6,350 bases of DNA, from contig JAFYOF010000124.1 of NCBI GenBank assembly GCA_017560305.1, positions 1 to 6,350 on the forward strand, in the 5' to 3' direction. The notes below the pieces were generated by a model. That model saw only the letters and a list, made by a program, of their open reading frames with translations, was not told the origin of the DNA and searched no databases. Source of the DNA: Alistipes sp. (lineage in GTDB: Bacteria > Bacteroidota > Bacteroidia > Bacteroidales > Rikenellaceae). The translations under genes and the position numbers were made by a program. Below, piece after piece: positions 1 to 5,263 of the stretch (within the stretch, counting starts at the first letter, position 1; each line of letters begins with the position of its first letter).

Positions 1-435
1 ATACAATATAATACGCATATACTCGCGCGCGTAAGGCAGCGACTGCTCACTCGCACCGAAGAAGTACAACAGCTCATCGAGATAGAGCAGACCAAAGCCC
101 ATCAGCACCACGCCCAGCACCACATTCAGCAGCACGACATTACCCAGAATATTCTCCGCCGCAGTCTTGTTGCCCTGACCCAGACGAATAGAGGTAAGCG
201 CCGCCGAGCCCGCACCCACCATCGCACCAAACGCCGCCGTGAGGTTCATCATCGGCATAGTGAGAGCCAGACCAGTGATAGCCAGAGGACCTACGCCCTG
301 ACCCACGAAGATACTATCAACAATATTATATAATGAAGCAGCCACCTGCGCGATGATTGCAGGCATAGCATAACGGAACAGCAACTTCGAGAGGCTGTCG
401 GTACCCAATGATAAAGGTGAATCTTGAACGCTCAT
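1..435 (-). CDS. MATE-family multidrug/toxin efflux transporter, N-terminal 145 residues (3' end outside window)
   Basis: This is the N-terminal third of a MATE-type membrane transporter, a family that exports cationic drugs and metabolites from the cytoplasm using a Na+ or H+ gradient. The frame is open from an ATG at 433-435 to position 1 with no stop; full-length members have about 440-460 residues and 12 membrane helices. The start region LGTDSLSKLLFRYAMPAII (residues 10-28), then SLYNIVDSIFVGQGVG (34-49), is the typical opening of bacterial MATE proteins (MepA/NorM-like subgroup). Hydrophobic segments lie near residues 22-40, 50-80 and 97-125. The conserved start motif lies only about ten residues from the ATG, so this start is well supported. 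It follows the phosphopantetheinyl transferase gene by 40 bp and has a promoter element in that gap, so it is probably transcribed separately. The substrate cannot be predicted. Confidence 0.9.
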   Translation of the reverse strand, partial: MSVQDSPLSLGTDSLSKLLFRYAMPAIIAQVAASLYNIVDSIFVGQGVGPLAITGLALTMPMMNLTAAFGAMVGAGSAALTSIRLGQGNKTAAENILGNVVLLNVVLGVVLMGFGLLYLDELLYFFGASEQSLPYAREYMRIILY

Positions 436-443
436 AATGGGTG

Positions 444-451
444 CAAAGATA
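444..451 (-). promoter_or_regulatory. Bacteroidetes -7 promoter element (TAnnTTTG) for the MATE gene
   Basis: Read on the minus strand, the sequence is TATCTTTG followed by CACCC, an exact match to the TAnnTTTG element recognised by the Bacteroidetes primary sigma factor. It lies in the 40-bp gap after the PPTase stop codon and ends 8 nt before the MATE ATG. Transcription would therefore start only a few bases before the start codon, giving a very short or leaderless mRNA. No good TTG (-33) box is found at the usual 19-21 bp spacing; the nearest candidates are about 12 bp and 27 bp upstream. The match is therefore to one element only, but its position directly before a gene makes chance less likely. 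Confidence 0.6.
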
Positions 452-475
452 CGAAAAAATCGGCAAGATAATGCG

Positions 476-1072
476 CTACAAAGTAAAAACAAGGATATGC
501 TCGGCATCAATCACCACACCACGCAACTCGACCTTCTCGCCGAAGAGGCGCGCCACAAGGTGCCATCTGCCCTGCACGAAATCAACGGGTGGCTCAACGG
601 CGACAATCTGCATATCACGCAGGAAATCGACGCCCTCACGCCCCGCCATCTTAAAGAGTGCCTCCTTGGCACACCACACAACCGCCGCCCAATGTTCATC
701 GGCAGCGAGAGCCGCCTCACTTGGGGAGAGATAACGCTCCGCCACCCTTGAGAAATTGCGGTCAAGGCGCTCGACATCCACACCACAAGGCTTTTCACCC
801 AGCGCCACAGCCACACAATCGCGACAATGGGATACGGAGATATGTGTATCGGAATTTTTCAGTTCGGGCTTGCCATTGGGCAGATACTCCACCTGAGCAA
901 GGGGCGACAGAGACCTTAACAATGCTCGCCACGCCAGTCGCTCGATGCGTCGTGAGGGGGATGTGATGCCCGCAACGGAGCGAAGTTCCTCGCCGGTAGC
1001 GCCACTCTCCAACGCCTCGGCATCGGGAATCGGAGCAACTGCCACCTGCCCCCACGGGGTGGGATATATCAT
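476..1072 (-). CDS. 4'-phosphopantetheinyl transferase superfamily protein
   Basis: The enzyme transfers the 4'-phosphopantetheine arm of coenzyme A to a conserved serine of a carrier protein (acyl carrier protein, or a PKS/NRPS carrier domain), in the cytoplasm. Numbered from the ATG at 1072, it has 198 residues and the motifs of the Sfp-like group: YLPNGKPEL (63-71), ISVSH (78-82), GVDVER (97-102, with D99 and E101 as likely Mg2+ ligands) and WCAKEALFK (133-141, with E137 and K141). The stop is TAG at 476-478. The frame is also open to a GTG at 1087, which would add five residues (MKNNL) and overlap the gldE-like gene by 11 bp. I prefer the ATG, 4 nt after that gene's stop, because MIYPTPWGQ looks like a natural N-terminus, but both are possible. 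Either layout suggests translational coupling to the upstream gene. The target carrier protein cannot be told from this window; no PKS or NRPS gene is present. Confidence 0.9.
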   Translation of the reverse strand: MIYPTPWGQVAVAPIPDAEALESGATGEELRSVAGITSPSRRIERLAWRALLRSLSPLAQVEYLPNGKPELKNSDTHISVSHCRDCVAVALGEKPCGVDVERLDRNFSRVAERYLSPSEAALAADEHWAAVVWCAKEALFKMAGREGVDFLRDMQIVAVEPPVDFVQGRWHLVARLFGEKVELRGVVIDAEHILVFTL

Positions 1073-1076
1073 CAGA

Positions 1077-2369
1077 TTATTTTTCACCGCTCTTGCCTAC
1101 CACCACCTTAATCTTCTCGACACGATGGGCATCCATCGCGTGAACGGTAAAACGGATATTGTGGGTCTCAACCACATCGCCCTTCTTCAGAAGGTCGCGC
1201 TTGAGCTCCATCATCAGTCCCGCCAGGGTCTCGGCTCTGCCCTGCACATCCTGCATACAATCCTCCTCGAGGTTGAGCACACGCTCGAAGTCGCCGATGT
1301 GGGTCTTGCCATCGAAGATATAGGTGTTGGCATTCACTCGTTCGTAGAACGACTCGTCAACATCGCTCTCGTCGGAAATTTCACCCACAACCTCCTCAAG
1401 AATATCCTCCAGTGAGACCAGACCCTGCGTTGCGCCGTACTCATCCACCACGATGGCGATGTGAATCTTATTCTCCTGAAAATCGCGCAACAGGTCGTCA
1501 ATCTTCTTGTGCTTGGGTATGAAATAGATTTTGCGCAGCAGCTGCTGCCAGCCGTATTCGTTGCCGTTGTTGATGTAAGGGAGCAAATCCTTGACATAGA
1601 GTGCGCCCTTGATATTGTCCAGATCCTCGTCATAAACGGGGATGCGTGAGTAGCCGGAGTCGATGATTACCGCCTTCACTTGCTCGAATGTAGCCTTGAT
1701 GTCCAGAGCGGTGATATCCACACGGGGACGCATAATCTCCTCCACCTCGGTATTCACGAAATTGATGATGCCCGAGAGCATCTGATGCTCCGCCTGCGAT
1801 GCACCACGCGCCAAATCTACGGCATCGGCCAACTGCTCCATCGAGATATCATCGGCACGCGTAGCCATACGGCTCAGGCGACCGCCCGTGCGCACCAGCA
1901 CCTTCGAGAGCGGATAGGCAAGCCAGCGGAAGAAGCGGATGGGATAGACCACAAAGCGGGCGAACTCGCGTGGCGTGCTCTGCGAAAAGACCTTCGGCAG
2001 AATCTCACCAAACAGGAGCAAAAGAAATGTCACAAGCACCGACTTGATCAAGAACTCCAAGCCGACGCTGCCAAAACTGAACATCGCGTCGAGGATGTTC
2101 GAGGTGAGGATAACGATGCAGATGTTCACAAGGTTGTTAGCCACCAGAATCGTAGCCAGCAACTCATCCACATTCTCCAGCAGATTCAAGATGGACTCAT
2201 CACGGCTGTCGCCACTATCCTCCATCTCGCTCTTCTGACGCGCCGTCAGGGAGAAGAACGCCACCTCAGAGCCCGACACCAACGCCGAGATACAAAGAAG
2301 TATCACGCTCACTGTCAGCATAATGCCGACATCGAGCGTGAAACCTTGATATATGATACTACTTTCCAA
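1077..2369 (-). CDS. gldE: GldE-like CNNM/CorC-family membrane protein (DUF21, CBS pair, CorC_HlyC domain)
   Basis: This 430-residue integral membrane protein has the DUF21-CBS-CBS-CorC_HlyC layout of the CNNM/CorC family, whose members are tied to Mg2+/Co2+ efflux or homeostasis. The Bacteroidota branch is usually called GldE, a gliding-associated name also carried by homologues in non-gliding species. The DUF21 part (about 1-190) has hydrophobic segments at 14-33, 70-92 and 104-120 and the family motifs SALVSGSEVAFFSL (28-41) and FGEILPKVFS (120-129). The CBS pair spans about 213-335, with MRPRVDI (213-219), SRIPVY (241-246), VVDEYGATQGLVSLEDILEE (307-326) and VGEI (328-331). The C-terminal CorC_HlyC domain covers about 345-425. 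The start is TTG at 2367-2369, since an in-frame TAG lies three codons upstream; an internal ATG at 2321 (residue 17) would trim the first membrane helix and is the alternative. The gene starts 11 bp after the ftsZ stop, implying co-transcription. Ion specificity is not visible from sequence. Confidence 0.9.
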   Translation of the reverse strand: MESSIIYQGFTLDVGIMLTVSVILLCISALVSGSEVAFFSLTARQKSEMEDSGDSRDESILNLLENVDELLATILVANNLVNICIVILTSNILDAMFSFGSVGLEFLIKSVLVTFLLLLFGEILPKVFSQSTPREFARFVVYPIRFFRWLAYPLSKVLVRTGGRLSRMATRADDISMEQLADAVDLARGASQAEHQMLSGIINFVNTEVEEIMRPRVDITALDIKATFEQVKAVIIDSGYSRIPVYDEDLDNIKGALYVKDLLPYINNGNEYGWQQLLRKIYFIPKHKKIDDLLRDFQENKIHIAIVVDEYGATQGLVSLEDILEEVVGEISDESDVDESFYERVNANTYIFDGKTHIGDFERVLNLEEDCMQDVQGRAETLAGLMMELKRDLLKKGDVVETHNIRFTVHAMDAHRVEKIKVVVGKSGEK

Positions 2370-2380
2370 AATATGCTATT

Positions 2381-3691
2381 TTAGAACAAGCTGTTGTCAA
2401 CCGCCTCGGTTGCCTGTGAAGGCTCCTCGTTGTAGACTGCCTTGTGAGAGCCTGCATTGTCGGTGACAAACTTAACATCGCCACGGCGCACATACGATGG
2501 CACGCGCAACTCCTTCTCGATGTTGTCGTAACGAGATGATCTGTGCTCAAGCACAGCTGCAGCCGACTGTGTTGTATTCTGCTGCAAAGGATTCACCATC
2601 TGCTGAGGTTTCTCGATTGGCTTTACAACCTCAATCTCAGCCTCCTGAACAATATCAACCTCCTCGCGGTAAGATGTATGCTGGTCAACCTCCTCATCAG
2701 AAAAGCCCGTAGCAACAACCACAACCTCCAACACACCATCAGGCAGAGGCTTTGAGCTTACACCCCAGATGATATCGGCGTTGTGCTCCACACCATTCTC
2801 GTCGCGGTAACTTGCGTACTTCTGGATGTAGTTGAGCACCTCCATACCCTCGTCGTAACTGATGTCGTCGATGCTTGACGCAGCCACATTCAACAAAATC
2901 TTCTTTGCACCAGAGATAAGACCACGGTTCAAGAGTGGCGAGCACAATGAGCGGCGTGCTGCCTCCTCGGCACGACCCTCGCCCTCGGCTGATGCCACAC
3001 CCATATGGGCACGACCGCTGCCACGCATAACTCGCTCCAAATCGGCAAAGTCGACACGGATGAAGGCCTCCTTCACGGTAATAATCTCGGCGATACCCTT
3101 GGTAGCGGCAGCCAATATGTCATCCGCCTTACCGAATGCCTTCTTGATTGAGAGCTTACCATACATCTCGCGGATGCTCTCGTTGTTGATAACCAGCAAC
3201 GAGTCGGCATACTTGCGCAACTCCTCGATACCACGCTGTGCCTGCTCCTGACGCGCACGACCCTCGCCCAAAAGTGGAGAGGTCACATTAGCAACCGTGA
3301 GCAGACCCATCTCGTGAGCCATTCTGGCAATCACAGGCGATGCACCGGTACCAGTACCACCACCCATACCAGCGGCGATAAACACCATCTTGGTGCCACG
3401 CGACTCAAGGAACTGCTTAATCTCGGGCAGAGCCTCCACAGCGAGCTCCTCACCACGCTTTGGGTCGTTACCAGCACCCAGACCAGGACCCATCACGATT
3501 TTGTTCTCGTTAGGGATGTCGAGGTTATCCAGCGCACCCTGATCGGTATTACAAGCCAGGAAGTTTACATCCTTGATACCGATGTTCCACATATAGTTGA
3601 GGGCATTACCACCTGCACCACCAACTCCAATAACTGTTATTATAGACGAGCCTGTTTTAGGCATCGACAACTCATTCACCAAATCTTCCAT
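2381..3691 (-). CDS. ftsZ: Cell division GTPase FtsZ
   Basis: FtsZ is the tubulin-like GTPase that polymerises at mid-cell into the division ring and directs septal wall synthesis. The ATG at 3689-3691 opens a 436-residue protein. Visible parts are the nucleotide-binding GVGGAGGNA (22-30), NTD in the T3-adjacent strand (48-50), the tubulin signature GGGTGTG (110-116), the sugar/base contact region around E143, R147 and N170, and AFGKADD (185-191). The T7 loop reads VDFADL (213-218), with both catalytic aspartates (D214, D217) kept but R212 where Asn is usual. The C-terminal GTPase-activation half runs to about 335. A variable linker (about 340-392) leads to LRVPSYVRR (395-403), which resembles the conserved FtsA-binding peptide, followed by an unusual 33-residue tail. 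The gene starts 15 bp after ftsA, with no Shine-Dalgarno sequence. Identity is secure; the T7 change and tail are the odd points. Confidence 0.98.
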   Translation of the reverse strand: MEDLVNELSMPKTGSSIITVIGVGGAGGNALNYMWNIGIKDVNFLACNTDQGALDNLDIPNENKIVMGPGLGAGNDPKRGEELAVEALPEIKQFLESRGTKMVFIAAGMGGGTGTGASPVIARMAHEMGLLTVANVTSPLLGEGRARQEQAQRGIEELRKYADSLLVINNESIREMYGKLSIKKAFGKADDILAAATKGIAEIITVKEAFIRVDFADLERVMRGSGRAHMGVASAEGEGRAEEAARRSLCSPLLNRGLISGAKKILLNVAASSIDDISYDEGMEVLNYIQKYASYRDENGVEHNADIIWGVSSKPLPDGVLEVVVVATGFSDEEVDQHTSYREEVDIVQEAEIEVVKPIEKPQQMVNPLQQNTTQSAAAVLEHRSSRYDNIEKELRVPSYVRRGDVKFVTDNAGSHKAVYNEEPSQATEAVDNSLF

Positions 3692-3706
3692 TATATTGAG
3701 TAACTA

Positions 3707-5215
3707 TTAATATTCATCATCATCGTCTCCGTAACGGTCCTCCTGACGGAAAGCATCATCCATCCACTCCTTGAGAATTCCCAAGATGCGTCGGCGTGGC
3801 TTGCGAGGAATATCATCCTCTTCAGGGACATCGTCCTCCTCCTTTGGAGCGTTAGCAATTTTCTCGGCTACCACATCAGCCACAGTCTTAGGCGCAGGCT
3901 CTGCGTCTGGCTGCTGAGCTGGGGTTGAAGGTGCTGATGGCTGGGATGGAGCTACTGGCTCGGCAGGGCTAATTGGAGGAACTACGCTTGTTCCGATTGG
4001 ATTCTCAACCACTGTCTCCTGCTTCACGCTGCGCACTGGGGTCTGCAACACACCCACTGGGCAAGGGCCAACCTTCGCACCACGCAACAACAACGACACA
4101 ACCATCGAGAGGTTAGGCGAAGCGACCTTCTCCAACGACTCGGTAGCAACACCCATCTCGGCGCACGATACACGCACCTCCTGCTTGGTCACCTTCTGGA
4201 AGAGGTCTGCGATATGGTCAAGCGAAGCACCACCACCCGTGAGGACGATACCTGCCGCCAACTTGCCTGCATAACCCGACTCCTTAATCTCCGACCATAC
4301 ATACTCTGCGATGTCCGACATACGAGCCTCGATAACTGCTGCGAGGTTCAGACGCTGGATAGGCTTGATAGCACGGCTGCCGCCATTCACCTTGATCAGG
4401 TCATCGGGAGTCATCTCGACCAAAGCCGAACCGTAACGGCACTTCAAAGACTCGACCATCTTGGCTGGGATAGTACCCGCATAGGCGCGGATATCGGCAT
4501 TTACAACCGAGCCACCCATAGGGATTGTGGCGATGTAGCGCAACACGCCGCCATAGTAGACAGCCACATCGGTAACACCAGCACCGATGTCAACTACTGC
4601 TACACCCTCCTCCTTCTCGTCGCTATTGAGTACAGACTCGCCGATAACGGCTGCGCCCGCATAGAGATTGCGAATCTTGATGCCAGCACCCATAAAGACA
4701 CGCAACAAGCGATCCTTTGCGGTGTGCTCGCAGAGAATGAAATTATAGGTTGATGAGAGCTGAGGGCTGTAACTTCCCACAGGATTCTTCATCTCGGCAC
4801 CCGATGTGCCCTTGTAGTTGATTGGGAAATACTCCATAATCACCTCACCATCGACCGACTTCACATTGCGCATACGCTCGCTCAAGGCTGCAACATCGCG
4901 CTTTGAGATGCAGTTGTCAGCATCCTCAACAAAGACATGGTCGGTGTAACGCGCACAACGCACGAACTTACCTGAAATGGTCACATAGGCGTCGGTGATT
5001 GCGATGCCCACCTCCTGCTCGGCACGCTCGCGCGCACGACGCAAAGAGTCGGTCACCATCTGGCTGTTATCAACCAGACCTGCCAACACGCCATCACAAT
5101 TCTCGGTGACGATGGTCTCGATATTGATTACTCCATCCTCACCCTGTGAGCCAACTGCCACAACAACCTCCGATGTGCCGATATCTATGGCAACAATATA
5201 ATTTTTCTTCTCCAC
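3707..5215 (-). CDS. ftsA: Cell division protein FtsA (actin-like membrane anchor of the Z-ring)
   Basis: FtsA is an actin-fold ATPase that binds the FtsZ C-terminal peptide and tethers the ring to the inner face of the membrane. Its actin-family motifs are all present: phosphate-1 DIGTSEVVVAVG (11-22), phosphate-2 DIGAGVTDVAVY (209-220) and the adenosine motif LTGGGASLDHI (325-335). The region of about 80-165 fits the FtsA-specific 1C subdomain. After the core (to about 385) comes a low-complexity Pro/Ala/Ser/Val linker (405-445) and an acidic stretch (459-469). A basic amphipathic helix, RRRILGILKEWMDDAFR (474-490), then fits the membrane-targeting sequence, and the protein ends in an acidic tail with DDDDEY (497-502). 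At 502 residues it is longer than E. coli FtsA (420), because of the linker and tail. The start is GTG at 5213-5215: the phosphate-1 motif begins at residue 11, there is no nearby in-frame ATG, and the leader is A-rich. The stop TAA is followed at once by an in-frame TAG. Confidence 0.97.
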   Translation of the reverse strand: MEKKNYIVAIDIGTSEVVVAVGSQGEDGVINIETIVTENCDGVLAGLVDNSQMVTDSLRRARERAEQEVGIAITDAYVTISGKFVRCARYTDHVFVEDADNCISKRDVAALSERMRNVKSVDGEVIMEYFPINYKGTSGAEMKNPVGSYSPQLSSTYNFILCEHTAKDRLLRVFMGAGIKIRNLYAGAAVIGESVLNSDEKEEGVAVVDIGAGVTDVAVYYGGVLRYIATIPMGGSVVNADIRAYAGTIPAKMVESLKCRYGSALVEMTPDDLIKVNGGSRAIKPIQRLNLAAVIEARMSDIAEYVWSEIKESGYAGKLAAGIVLTGGGASLDHIADLFQKVTKQEVRVSCAEMGVATESLEKVASPNLSMVVSLLLRGAKVGPCPVGVLQTPVRSVKQETVVENPIGTSVVPPISPAEPVAPSQPSAPSTPAQQPDAEPAPKTVADVVAEKIANAPKEEDDVPEEDDIPRKPRRRILGILKEWMDDAFRQEDRYGDDDDEY

Positions 5216-5263
5216 GGCTACTATATTTTCGTTTTTAATTTTTCTGCTAATTCATTTGACGGC

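Noticed and set aside
452..462. CGA-A5-TCG as a terminator after the PPTase gene
   Set aside because: The stem is only 3 bp and overlaps the promoter region; not a credible intrinsic terminator.
437..751. 104-codon open frame on the plus strand starting beside the MATE gene
   Set aside because: It is antisense to the PPTase C-terminus, and its start region is explained by the minus-strand MATE promoter.
945..1415. 156-codon open frame on the plus strand
   Set aside because: It lies antisense across the ends of the PPTase and gldE-like genes, both of which are clearly real; no family features are seen.
1812..1819. TAGATTTG on the minus strand inside the gldE-like gene
   Set aside because: It matches the -7 consensus but is mid-gene, has no paired element and is far from the next start.
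1680..2384. 234-codon open frame on the plus strand
   Set aside because: It is fully antisense to the gldE-like gene, has no recognisable domain, is rich in His, Arg and Gln as expected for a complement frame, and lacks a promoter.
2541..2556. Perfect 7-bp inverted repeat CTGTGCT/AGCACAG with a 2-nt loop in ftsZ
   Set aside because: It lies within the coding region for the variable linker, has no T-run, and is short enough to arise by chance.
4214..4753. 179-codon open frame on the plus strand
   Set aside because: It is antisense to the core of ftsA, with no recognisable motif; a by-product of codon bias.
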